Below are positions 43,912 to 52,276 of a stretch of DNA of 64,000 bases, piece by piece. Source of the stretch: Cellvibrio sp. KY-GH-1 (GTDB lineage: Bacteria; Pseudomonadota; Gammaproteobacteria; Pseudomonadales; Cellvibrionaceae); contig NZ_CP031728.1 in NCBI RefSeq assembly GCF_008806975.1, forward strand, positions 2,356,001 through 2,420,000. Direction: 5' to 3'. The number at the start of each line of letters is the position of its first letter. Position 1 is the first letter of the stretch. The notes beneath the pieces were generated by a model, which was not told where the DNA came from, searched no databases, and saw only the letters and a list, made by a program, of their open reading frames with translations. A program made the translations under genes and the position numbers.

Positions 43912-46002
43912 ATGAATCCACTCCAACAATTCAGCTCCAATTTCCGCAGTGGCCGCATAGGAATTCCACTGCTGATTTTGTCGATACTGGCGATGATTAT
44001 CCTGCCGCTGCCACCGCTGCTGTTGGATATTTTATTTACCTTTAATATCGCCGTGGCGATTCTGGTATTGCTCACCAGTGTGTCAGCCAAAAGCCCGTTG
44101 GATTTTTCACTCTTCCCAACGGTCATTTTAATTACTACGTTAATGCGTTTGTGTTTAAACGTGGCGTCTACCCGCGTAGTGTTATTGGAAGGCCATGAAG
44201 GAACTGATGCCGCCGGTAAAGTGATTGAAGCTTTCGGTGAAGTCGTTATTGGCGGAAACTTTATTGTCGGCATGGTGGTGTTCATGATTTTGATGATCGT
44301 GAATTTTATCGTTATCACCAAGGGTGGCGAGCGTATTTCCGAGGTGACGGCGCGCTTTACCCTGGATGCATTGCCCGGCAAACAAATGGCGATTGATGCC
44401 GATTTAAATGCGGGTTTAATTTCGCAGGAAGATGCTAAAAAACGTCGCCAGGAAGTTGCCAAAGAAGCAGATTTTTACGGCGCTATGGATGGTGCATCCA
44501 AATTTGTGCGTGGCGATGCCATTGCCGGCATTTTAATTCTATTAATTAATTTGTTCGGTGGCTTTGCTATCGGAATGTTTATGTATGACCTGAGCGCCGC
44601 CCAGGCATTCCAGCAATTTGCATTGCTCGCAATTGGTGATGGCCTCGCCGCGCAAATTCCTGCGTTGCTGCTCTCTACGGCCGCCGCGATTATTGTTACC
44701 CGCATTAATGAAGCCTCTGAAATTACCGAGCAGGTTGAGAGCCAATTATTAGCGTCGCCAACAACACTTTACACAGTCGCAGGTATTTTATTTTTGCTCG
44801 GTGCAATTCCCGGCATGCCGCACCTGGCATTTTTTACTTTTGCAGGGCTCATTGGTTTTATTGCCTGGCGAATATCGCAGAGACCGGCGCCGGCCGATCC
44901 GCTTGAACAAGCCGAAGCCATTACCACGGCAATGGCGCAGGAACAAAATCAAAACCTCGCCTGGGATGATATTCCTGCGGTAGAAACCCTATCCATTTCC
45001 CTCGGCTATAAATTGGTAGGTTTGGTCAACCAAGCCGCTGGCGCGCCGCTTGCCCAGCGGGTGCGCGGCGTACGCCAAACCTTATCGGAAAGCCTGGGAT
45101 TTTTGTTACCCGAAGTACAAATTCGCGATAGCCTGCGTTTAAAAGCGGCGCAGTACAATATTTATATTAACGGCGAAAAAATTGACGGAGCTGAAATTCA
45201 CGCCGACCGCATGATGGCAATTCCCTCGCCGGAACTCTACGGTGAGATAGATGGAATTTTAGGAACCGATCCCGCCTACCGCATGCCGGTGGTATGGATT
45301 CTTCCGGCCGAAAAATCGCGCGCATTAAATTTGGGCTATCAGGTGATTGATTGCGCCAGTGTGATTGCCACCCATTTAAATAAAGTGATTCGCGCAAATT
45401 TGCCGGAAGTATTTAAACACGATGATGTAGATCACCTACTGCAACGTTTGACCCAGCAAGCACCGAAATTGGCTGATGCATTAAAACACCAGTTAAGCCT
45501 CACGCAACAACACCGTGTGTATCGCCAACTATTACTGGAAGAAGTCTCACTGCGCGATATCGTCAGCATCGCTACTGCGCTAGTGGAAGGCAGTGAAAGC
45601 ACCAAAGATCCGGTATTACTATCTGCCGATGTGCGCTACGCACTGCGTCGCAACATTGTCACCAGCATTGCCGGGGAACGCAGCGAGCTTTCTGTGTTCG
45701 TATTGGATAATAATTTGGAGAATACGTTACTCAGCGCACTAAGTATCGCCAAACAAGCGGGACCAGTAAGTTTGGATAATATTCCCGTCGAACCCAACCT
45801 GCTCAACCAATTGCAAACCGCTATGCCGGTAGTCAAAGAAAAATTACGCAAGGAAGGTCACCCACCTATCCTTGCGGTAATGCCACAATTGCGTCCACTA
45901 CTTGCGCGTTATGCGCGCGTGTTTAGTCCCGGTTTGCATGTGTTATCGCAAAATGAAATACCGGAAAAAGTCGGCGTTAATATTATGGGGAGTTTGGGGT
46001 AA
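43912..46002 (+). CDS. flhA: Flagellar export gate protein FlhA (secondary system)
   Basis: 696 residues. Seven to eight membrane segments to about residue 320, then the cytoplasmic ring domain. Signatures: PLDFSLFPTVILITTLMRLC, the FHIPEP-loop sequence TLDALPGKQMAIDADLNAG and QEDAKKRRQEVAKEADFYGA. The C-domain (about 350-696) docks chaperone-substrate pairs. Last gene of the rightward export operon; a strong stem-loop follows. Confidence 0.96.
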   Translation: MNPLQQFSSNFRSGRIGIPLLILSILAMIILPLPPLLLDILFTFNIAVAILVLLTSVSAKSPLDFSLFPTVILITTLMRLCLNVASTRVVLLEGHEGTDAAGKVIEAFGEVVIGGNFIVGMVVFMILMIVNFIVITKGGERISEVTARFTLDALPGKQMAIDADLNAGLISQEDAKKRRQEVAKEADFYGAMDGASKFVRGDAIAGILILLINLFGGFAIGMFMYDLSAAQAFQQFALLAIGDGLAAQIPALLLSTAAAIIVTRINEASEITEQVESQLLASPTTLYTVAGILFLLGAIPGMPHLAFFTFAGLIGFIAWRISQRPAPADPLEQAEAITTAMAQEQNQNLAWDDIPAVETLSISLGYKLVGLVNQAAGAPLAQRVRGVRQTLSESLGFLLPEVQIRDSLRLKAAQYNIYINGEKIDGAEIHADRMMAIPSPELYGEIDGILGTDPAYRMPVVWILPAEKSRALNLGYQVIDCASVIATHLNKVIRANLPEVFKHDDVDHLLQRLTQQAPKLADALKHQLSLTQQHRVYRQLLLEEVSLRDIVSIATALVEGSESTKDPVLLSADVRYALRRNIVTSIAGERSELSVFVLDNNLENTLLSALSIAKQAGPVSLDNIPVEPNLLNQLQTAMPVVKEKLRKEGHPPILAVMPQLRPLLARYARVFSPGLHVLSQNEIPEKVGVNIMGSLG

Positions 46003-46022
46003 ACCGTAGGATTGTATGCTTT

Positions 46023-46060
46023 GTCACTTCAGCTACAGCAAGGCACGCTGTAGCAGTGAC
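46023..46060 (+). terminator. Stem-loop after flhA
   Basis: GTCACT and GCTACAGC (46023-46039) pair with GCTGTAGC and AGTGAC (46047-46060), interrupted by a 3-nt bulge, loop AAGGCAC. Followed by TAAAATG rather than a T-run, so efficiency is uncertain. Confidence 0.5.
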
Positions 46061-46083
46061 TAAAATGATGGAATCGCTAAAAA

Positions 46084-46464
46084 CTATAAAAACTCCAACA
46101 TAGTTACACCAACTATTTCACCCTTATCGTTACGAATAATATCAAACTCCTGACCACCCTTTTTAAATGCAGATTCACCTATTTTTGCAAAATTATTCCG
46201 CGTCAAATAATCCAGACTGTCATCAATCAGGTTGCAATTTAAACTTGTCGCCGTCGGTTTAACCCCATCCGCTGCACTATAGATAAAATGAGGGTTATTT
46301 TTGCAAAGCCTCGCCAATTCCCGAATATTATCCGGCGCTAAAATCCAATAGTCTAAACTGTAGGATTTATACTCTCTATGTTCAGAGAACGAAGCCGATG
46401 CAATGTACGCAACCGCTATCACACCAGTAATTAGCAAGCCCGAAATAATTTTTATCCACTTCAC
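46084..46464 (-). CDS. Hypothetical membrane-anchored protein
   Basis: 126 residues from a GTG at 46464; the ATG at 46469 is out of frame. One N-terminal membrane segment (about 4-24) leaves a soluble periplasmic domain with two cysteines (RLCKNNPH, LNCNLIDDS) that could form a disulfide. No family recognised. The GTG is one base from the stop of the upstream 215-aa gene, so the two are co-translated. Confidence 0.65.
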   Translation of the reverse strand: MKWIKIISGLLITGVIAVAYIASASFSEHREYKSYSLDYWILAPDNIRELARLCKNNPHFIYSAADGVKPTATSLNCNLIDDSLDYLTRNNFAKIGESAFKKGGQEFDIIRNDKGEIVGVTMLEFL

Positions 46465-46465
46465 G

Positions 46466-47113
46466 TCATCTAGACTCCCTAAAACGATTCCCTATTTTTG
46501 CTGGTTTAATCTTGGTGAGAAAAAAAGGTAGTGGTACCGACATAGGACCACCAGACGCAGGAGGTATAGGAAATAAATAAGGGAAAGTGGAGTAATTTTT
46601 CATATCGCCAACTGCACCATATTTATCCCAAATCGATAGCGCAATTTTCTTACTGACTGGTTCACAGGTTTGTAAATGCATTCCATTCGGCTCAATAGCC
46701 CGGTAAAACCCAATTAAATTGGAGACAAGATCCTCTGCACTAAACCCGCTATTCGTAAATTTATTGAATGGAAACTCAGTTTGTAAAGATTCAAACGCAT
46801 GTGAAACATTCATAAATATTGCAAGTGCTACTGTCTTCTTTTCTTCAATGCTGAGCCCACTTTTTATATAAAAATTTTTACTTACCCCTACTTTGAAATA
46901 GGGCCGTCCCATCATTTGCTTATAGGAAATCTTAAAGTAACCTTCAGACGCAGTTTCATTAGTGGCTTCATTTAATATCTGGTTCCAAAGACCTAAAGCC
47001 CCAGCAGGGTTTGCATGTCCCAAATCCACCCACCCGCACTTCCTGGTATAGATAAGGCCATATTTGCGTCCATTCGCTTCAGCACCGTCAACAATATCCG
47101 CTCTCGATGTCAT
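46466..47113 (-). CDS. DUF4056-like hypothetical protein
   Basis: 215 residues from the ATG at 47113, which has AAGGAAG upstream; the 47185 start adds 24 unsupported residues. The N-terminal part contains KCGWVDLGHANPAGALGLWN, which recalls DUF4056 proteins, and a Tyr-rich segment (SYKQMMGRPYFKVGVSKNFY). Helical middle (TVALAIFMNVSHAFESLQ) and a Pro-rich C-terminal stretch. Soluble, no signal peptide. Family guess is moderate and function unknown. Confidence 0.6.
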   Translation of the reverse strand: MTSRADIVDGAEANGRKYGLIYTRKCGWVDLGHANPAGALGLWNQILNEATNETASEGYFKISYKQMMGRPYFKVGVSKNFYIKSGLSIEEKKTVALAIFMNVSHAFESLQTEFPFNKFTNSGFSAEDLVSNLIGFYRAIEPNGMHLQTCEPVSKKIALSIWDKYGAVGDMKNYSTFPYLFPIPPASGGPMSVPLPFFLTKIKPAKIGNRFRESR

Positions 47114-47231
47114 ACAACTTCCTTTGAAATGTCCATGATAGAAAAGGACTATATTGTGCCTGACATCCTCTCGCCTCCTTGGCAATTAGGTCACAATTTA
47201 CTGTAACGGTGACGCAGTAAAGCACCTGGTA

Positions 47232-47588
47232 CTATGCTGAAAAGCGCATTTTCTCTTCATTTGGTTCTAGTCCATTACGCAATGCTTCAACCATAGATGC
47301 GAAAGCCATAGGCGGGTGATCTAAACAAAATCCACCTTCAAAATAGCCGGTATCCTCACTGGTGCCAGACCATTTACAGGTTGCGTCCAGATCAAACTGC
47401 GCTATTTCATTTCCTCGAACTTGTATCAGCATGTGCAAACGTTCTTCTGGCACAAAGGGCGACTCACTAATCACCTTAAGGCCAGACTCGGAAATATCCA
47501 GCGCATAACCAATTAACGAACCATTGCGGGAATTACTGACTTTTGCCTGAAACAAAGAACGAAATTGTTGACGATTTTGATGACGCAT
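47232..47588 (-). CDS. PilZ-domain protein (paralogue 1)
   Basis: 118 residues from the ATG at 47588, with GGAGG eight nt upstream (the 47597 start is TTG). Single PilZ domain: the c-di-GMP motif pair is RHQNRQQFR near the N-terminus and ALDISESGLKV (DxSxxG) about 25 residues on. Probably a one-domain c-di-GMP receptor. Lies in the same direction as a second PilZ gene 242 bp upstream. Confidence 0.88.
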   Translation of the reverse strand: MRHQNRQQFRSLFQAKVSNSRNGSLIGYALDISESGLKVISESPFVPEERLHMLIQVRGNEIAQFDLDATCKWSGTSEDTGYFEGGFCLDHPPMAFASMVEALRNGLEPNEEKMRFSA

Positions 47589-47830
47589 AGCGATCAACCT
47601 CCATGAAGGATGCCGGGACGGCGAGATAATTACAGATTGTGCAAGTTAGCGTTTATAGATTGCACCTGTGTGAAAAACTGCCTAAAGCACGATGAAATTG
47701 CAAAAAATATACCCTCAGCAATAGTTGTCGTGTAAATGCAGAAATAGGTATTAGCCATAACTGGCTAAGCAGTAATAGGGATAACCAGCCAAACCGCTGA
47801 TTAATAAAGGGAAAAAAACTGGTTTATGAA

Positions 47831-48193
47831 TCAAGCCGGAGAGTAATCGCCATTTTCAGTCTCGCCACGCTGCACACGCATCTTCTCGACCAATAAGGTG
47901 AATTCCGCTGACCGCTGCTCCAAAATGAAGCCGGCCTCAAAATATCCAGTTTTGGGGTTGCTGCCGGTCCACTTGCAGGTGACGTCCAGATCAAATTGCA
48001 ACACTTCATCCTCTTTGACGCGCATACGCAGGCGCACCGGCAAACGCGCGCCCTGCGCGAAGGGCGTATCGCTCAACAGCTTAAGCCCATGCTCCGAAAC
48101 ATCGCCCACATAACCAATAAGTGCATTGGTTTTGGGATTGCTAACTTTCACCCGAAAAATAGAACGAAACTGCAAGCGGCTTTGGTGGCGCAT
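47831..48193 (-). CDS. PilZ-domain protein (paralogue 2)
   Basis: 120 residues from the ATG at 48193 (upstream frame begins at TTG). Motifs RHQSRLQFR and VGDVSEHGLKL match those of the neighbour, and both share DLDxTCKW and TGYFExGF, so they are tandem paralogues. Two c-di-GMP receptors a few kb from a flagellar cluster could act on motility, but PilZ proteins have many targets. Confidence 0.88.
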   Translation of the reverse strand: MRHQSRLQFRSIFRVKVSNPKTNALIGYVGDVSEHGLKLLSDTPFAQGARLPVRLRMRVKEDEVLQFDLDVTCKWTGSNPKTGYFEAGFILEQRSAEFTLLVEKMRVQRGETENGDYSPA

Positions 48194-48333
48194 AACGATG
48201 TACCCGATTAAAAGTTGTACCAAAGCGGTAAAGCGACCAAAGTTAAGAAGAAATTAAGGGGCGTAAAGAAAAATACACCGAAAAATAAGCCGGAGCCGAT
48301 TTCAATCCACAAAGCGGCCCGCAAACTGGTATC

Positions 48334-48765
48334 TCATCCTTGTTGATAAATAGTCGAGTTGATAATTTCCATATAGCCGTTGGTAGTTTGCAACCGTGCA
48401 AAACCAAACTGCTCATACAGTCCGTGCGCATCGCGAGTGACTAAATTAAAACGCCTCAACCCCTGCAGATCGGCATGATTCAGTATTTCTGCTACAAGCC
48501 ATTTACTCAGTCCTTTGCCGCGGTGGTCTTCTAGAATAAAAACATCTGCCAAATAGGCATAGGTAGCGTAGTCTGAGATCACTCGAGCAAAGCCAACCTG
48601 CTGGTTTCGCTCAGTAAAAACACCAAAACACAACGAATTTTCAATTGCTCGTTGCATGGTCGTTTGTGGTATCCCTTTCGCCCAATAGCTTGAGGCGATA
48701 AATTGATAGACCACTGAAAAATCCAGGTCATTTTTATTGGCACTAATTTTGTACCCGTTAATCAT
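48334..48765 (-). CDS. GNAT-family N-acetyltransferase
   Basis: 143 residues, full GNAT fold. Acetyl-CoA motif A: YLADVFILEDHRGKGLSKWL, with the pyrophosphate loop RGKGLSK. Motif B: RFNLVTRDAHGLYEQFGF. Substrate unknown. The group with KGIPxxTMQRAI near the N-terminus is a common small soluble acetyltransferase. Confidence 0.88.
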   Translation of the reverse strand: MINGYKISANKNDLDFSVVYQFIASSYWAKGIPQTTMQRAIENSLCFGVFTERNQQVGFARVISDYATYAYLADVFILEDHRGKGLSKWLVAEILNHADLQGLRRFNLVTRDAHGLYEQFGFARLQTTNGYMEIINSTIYQQG

Positions 48766-48797
48766 TTAATAATCCTTTTTGTTACTGGACGAATGAC

Positions 48798-49217
48798 CTA
48801 CTTAGGCCACACCGGCAATTCACTCGTTTCATCGTATTCCGGGAAAATAATTATGTTAAAAACTTCACCCTCAAACACCCAGGCCATTAATTGCAGGTCG
48901 TCGGCGTAGTAACTTTTGCCGTCTTGCTTGAAGTCTTCGTCCAGCTGGAACGATGGAAAAATATCTTCCAATTCTTCTTCAGTGATACCCACAATAGGTT
49001 TTGAATCCAGCAAAGCTGAGTCTGCAATGACAGTGATTGAACTTAAACGAAAGCTATCTTCTTGTTGAAATGAAAATTCCAACCCGTTTTCAAACTCCCA
49101 AATTTCTTCTTCGGCCAGATTTTCTTTAAGCGCTGGCGCGCCCAGAAGGTTTTGCACCTCCGCGCGGGACATACCCAATTTGATATTGTTGATTCCGACT
49201 TTAGGGATAATATTCAT
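48798..49217 (-). CDS. Hypothetical protein with SmpA/BamE-like motif
   Basis: 139 residues from the ATG at 49217 (GAGGA upstream; the frame to 49247 overlaps the next gene). N-terminal INNIKLGMSRAEVQNLLGAP is the short helix-turn found in SmpA/OmlA-type proteins, but there is no signal peptide. The rest is acidic with predicted beta strands. Ends close to the transglutaminase-like gene, with which it may form a pair; I cannot name a function. Confidence 0.6.
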   Translation of the reverse strand: MNIIPKVGINNIKLGMSRAEVQNLLGAPALKENLAEEEIWEFENGLEFSFQQEDSFRLSSITVIADSALLDSKPIVGITEEELEDIFPSFQLDEDFKQDGKSYYADDLQLMAWVFEGEVFNIIIFPEYDETSELPVWPK

Positions 49218-49230
49218 GGTTGATAATTCC

Positions 49231-49803
49231 TCAAATTGAAACGACATCTGGCAGGTTATTGGCTACATCCTGATAACTGCGCGCACTCGTAAGCGCGGTG
49301 ATAATAACAGGTAGCGGTTCAGCAAAAATCTCTGGAAAGTTCGCTTCACCCGATTTGACTATTGGAAAAGCCAACTTTTCGATGGGTGGGCAAAACTCAG
49401 CGCTGACACCGGTTTTGTTACCGCGCGGATCCACACGGTACCAGCCATAGTCTTCAAGGTATATAGCATTCAGTCCATGCAAACAAAATGGTGGGTTATC
49501 TGTAATAGTCAGTCGTTGATAGCACAGCGCCGCTGGAATTCCGTTCGCGCGCAAAAGCGCCGCAAGCAAATGGCTTTTTGCATAACAGTAGCCTGTTCCA
49601 TGGGCAAGCACATCCGATGCTTTGCAAGTCACCGGGTTTAACTGGTAATCCCAACTGTGTTTGATTTCATCGCGCACGAACTCAAAGCATCGCTGCGCAA
49701 TATCCTTAGAATTTGCAGCTCCACCTGCAAGCACTTGCGCTTTTTCTAATACGGCGGGAGTATCCCAATCTATGTATTCAGAAGATGCTAAAAACTTATC
49801 CAT
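49231..49803 (-). CDS. Transglutaminase-like cysteine protease-fold protein
   Basis: 190 residues from the ATG at 49803; an ATG at 49827 (198 residues) is equally possible. The catalytic triad is visible: Cys in HGTGYCYAKSHLLAALLRAN, His in FCLHGLNAIYLEDYGW, Asp in YRVDPRGNK. Bacterial transglutaminase-like proteins of this kind are often peptidases or amidases with unknown substrate. Cytoplasmic, no signal peptide. Lies in a run of minus-strand accessory genes. Confidence 0.82.
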   Translation of the reverse strand: MDKFLASSEYIDWDTPAVLEKAQVLAGGAANSKDIAQRCFEFVRDEIKHSWDYQLNPVTCKASDVLAHGTGYCYAKSHLLAALLRANGIPAALCYQRLTITDNPPFCLHGLNAIYLEDYGWYRVDPRGNKTGVSAEFCPPIEKLAFPIVKSGEANFPEIFAEPLPVIITALTSARSYQDVANNLPDVVSI

Positions 49804-49841
49804 TTTTATTTGTTCACCATTTAACATAACAACATAAGCTA

Positions 49842-50237
49842 TTAAAGATTAATATTTTTATATCGATCAATCGCAGCAAGGTATTCCTGTTCCGATAAGG
49901 GCGCTTGGCGACAAGCTGATTTAAGTTTGTAGGGCTTTAGTTCCGTACAAATTAACTCGACAAGCTCCCACGGCTGGCTATCCTGTGCGCGCTTCTTTAA
50001 AGCAGCCTCATAAATAGCATTACCAAACTCTAAAATTTTCACCATACCTTCTTCATTTTTGATGGCGCTTATATACAGCAACTTATTATAAGTCGCGATA
50101 AAATCACCATAGGCAGGTATTGCGTGATTAATAGAATCGCAATAACCAATCAACCTGGTGTAATAATCCTGGCTTTCATTTTCGGCATATTTCATTGCCA
50201 GAAATATCCAAGAATCTTCAAAGGATATGTTATTCAT
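49842..50237 (-). CDS. Hypothetical helical protein
   Basis: 131 residues, soluble and mostly helical (ESQDYYTRLIGYCDSINHAI, ILEFGNAIYEAALKKRAQ). No recognised motif. Its start overlaps the stop of the membrane protein at 50237-51007 by one base, so the two are probably co-translated. Confidence 0.6.
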   Translation of the reverse strand: MNNISFEDSWIFLAMKYAENESQDYYTRLIGYCDSINHAIPAYGDFIATYNKLLYISAIKNEEGMVKILEFGNAIYEAALKKRAQDSQPWELVELICTELKPYKLKSACRQAPLSEQEYLAAIDRYKNINL

Positions 50238-51007
50238 TAGCGCTTACCCACCGATAGCGATTTCGCGTACAAAATGATTCCAAATTGCAATACCAATGCA
50301 GTTAGTGCTGCAAGCAACAGCGCCGTAGAAAATCCAAAGCTACTGGTCGCAATTGCAACAATATAAAAAAACACCAGCATGCTGAGTAAACCCTGCATCA
50401 TCGATTTAAGCGATCTTATGGCATGGGCGGCCGAGTGATTGCGGTGTGAAAATAACGCAATGGTGGAGCCCGCAATGGGGAATGCAGCAAATATCCCGCT
50501 ATACGTGGGGCCAAGCCAGGCCGCGAAATGTGTCACGCTGACAACTAATAACAAGGCAAACACCATGCGGCAAAGAATCTCACTTGTCGATGCAGCAGCC
50601 ACAAGCTGCTGCTGACCCAAGCGGGGCGAAAAAATGATTTGCAACAAAAGTACACAAAGAGCCACGCATACCGAACCAACCAGCGGTAAGCTCAACTGAC
50701 CAACGAAGAACGCCACCGCAAAATAAACAGTAATGGAAAATAACAGCGCCAAGGACCATTGATAGCGACCGCACAACCATGCATAACTAAAACAAAAGGT
50801 TGATAAGGCAATAATGCCACTCACTGTAGCCGCCGCCGTGGCGCTGGCAAAATCCTGGCCCTGCTCCCAATAAATAAACCACAGAATAGGTGCAGCGATA
50901 ATTGGCAAGCCCGATAACAAACCGGCAACACCGGCGCCCCAAACTCTGCCCGAAACAGCAACCAGCGCAATAAAAAGCGGAACAAGAAATAGTTTCAATA
51001 ACGTCAC
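50237..51007 (-). CDS. Integral membrane protein with internal duplication
   Basis: 256 residues from a GTG at 51007, about eight membrane segments. Two halves share a motif: AGLLSGLPIIAAPILW near residue 28 and SGIFAAFPIAGSTIALF near residue 168, which suggests an internal repeat like that in small transporters. No family named with confidence; it recalls GlpM-type inner-membrane proteins. Confidence 0.65.
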   Translation of the reverse strand: MTLLKLFLVPLFIALVAVSGRVWGAGVAGLLSGLPIIAAPILWFIYWEQGQDFASATAAATVSGIIALSTFCFSYAWLCGRYQWSLALLFSITVYFAVAFFVGQLSLPLVGSVCVALCVLLLQIIFSPRLGQQQLVAAASTSEILCRMVFALLLVVSVTHFAAWLGPTYSGIFAAFPIAGSTIALFSHRNHSAAHAIRSLKSMMQGLLSMLVFFYIVAIATSSFGFSTALLLAALTALVLQFGIILYAKSLSVGKR

Positions 51008-51196
51008 GTTTGTTTACCAAATATCCATTTTTTATTCATAGCAACCGGCCGTCAGTATTGCCCCGGATTGTTCGTAATTTACTGTCGCACGATTTATAGT
51101 CACATGATTTTTAATCACATGCTAAGCTATAAACTCGATCGGCAAGACCTGATTAGCCAGCAAATCACCCTATTATAAAGCCAATAAGCCGCGCAC

Positions 51197-51901
51197 ATGA
51201 TTATGGAAACCTTTGATAAAGCCATTGTCGACTTGATAAACAGCCAAGCATTTTCACGAGGCTTATTCGAAATCAACGAACAGTTTTACTATTTAAAACA
51301 GGAAATGCATATCCGGGATTTGCTCGTTCGGAGTTTAAATAAAACCCTCAATGACACGGTAGCCATTGCAGAATACCCAAGAGGCTATGTGCGGGCAAAT
51401 GATAAATCTGCGCTTAACCTGAGCCGGCGGGATATTGGCCTATTTGCCCTTACCAAGGAAGGCTTTGATATAAAAGCACCCATTTATTCGGTAGAGATAA
51501 AATTTCACTATCCGCTGGATTTGTTTGCCAGGGAGCTGGATCAGCTTGGCCAGACCATTCACCACACTGAGGATTTGGAGAAACTTTGTTCGGACTGGAA
51601 CCGGGAAATTTGTGATAACCAAACTAATTGCCTGGTGTTAATTATCTGCGAGCGGGATTGGTTGGAATTCGCCAGCGTTTCCGCTGCTGCCAACAGGGAT
51701 TGCCCTATCGATCTCTCGCAAGAGCACTCCAGCCTGCGCAAACAATTGGCTACTTATATCACCGGTGCCGATTGCGACTTTAACCGGGCTCTGCGCACCT
51801 CAATTAAAAGCCCCAGCAATGTTACCCCGGACGCCAGTACTCGCTACACGTTTTTAGTGCTGTTTAGAAAATCCACGCGGGTGGACGAAACTCAGGAATA
51901 A
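51197..51901 (+). CDS. Hypothetical protein (234 aa)
   Basis: Soluble, no signal peptide. MIMETF start; an in-frame ATG at 51203 is the alternative. A beta-rich centre contains APIYSVEIKFHYPLDLF, followed by a helix and LVLIICERDW, which resembles a restriction-endonuclease-like core (E-x-K in VEIKF), but I cannot confirm catalytic residues. Its last 10 bases overlap the end of the convergent cupin gene. Confidence 0.6.
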   Translation: MIMETFDKAIVDLINSQAFSRGLFEINEQFYYLKQEMHIRDLLVRSLNKTLNDTVAIAEYPRGYVRANDKSALNLSRRDIGLFALTKEGFDIKAPIYSVEIKFHYPLDLFARELDQLGQTIHHTEDLEKLCSDWNREICDNQTNCLVLIICERDWLEFASVSAAANRDCPIDLSQEHSSLRKQLATYITGADCDFNRALRTSIKSPSNVTPDASTRYTFLVLFRKSTRVDETQE

Positions 51902-52209
51902 AATATCGCCAGCCAAATAGTCACTTCATCAGGAGGCGTCCAACTGACTTTGTGCTTGCAATGTGCGGGAATATTCAAATAATCGCCAGCGCCCAAACGA
52001 ACACTGGTGCCATCTGCAAATAACAGCTCACCACTCCCCTGTAACACCAAAACCCACTCGTGCTGATCTTGGTCATACCACTCACTAGATACTTGCCCCT
52101 TTGAAATAATTCGCTCAACTTTCACCGATTCAGACGCAGCAATTATCTCGAATACTTCATTTTTCAAATCTGCGGGAATATCTTGCAATAGATTTTTCGT
52201 TGTAATCAT
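51892..52209 (-). CDS. Small cupin-domain protein
   Basis: 105 residues from the ATG at 52209; the frame starting at 52221 uses GTG. One cupin barrel: motif 1 DQDQHEWVLVLQGSGEL, motif 2 GAGDYLNIPAHCKHKVSW with a probable metal-binding His set. Similar proteins bind a divalent metal and act as small regulators or isomerases; substrate unknown. Confidence 0.85.
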   Translation of the reverse strand: MITTKNLLQDIPADLKNEVFEIIAASESVKVERIISKGQVSSEWYDQDQHEWVLVLQGSGELLFADGTSVRLGAGDYLNIPAHCKHKVSWTPPDEVTIWLAIFYS

Positions 52210-52276
52210 TTTCGTCGCCACAAGCTAAATTATTTTCTCATTAAATGCGGTGGAGAATTTTGAAACCTAGCGCAGA

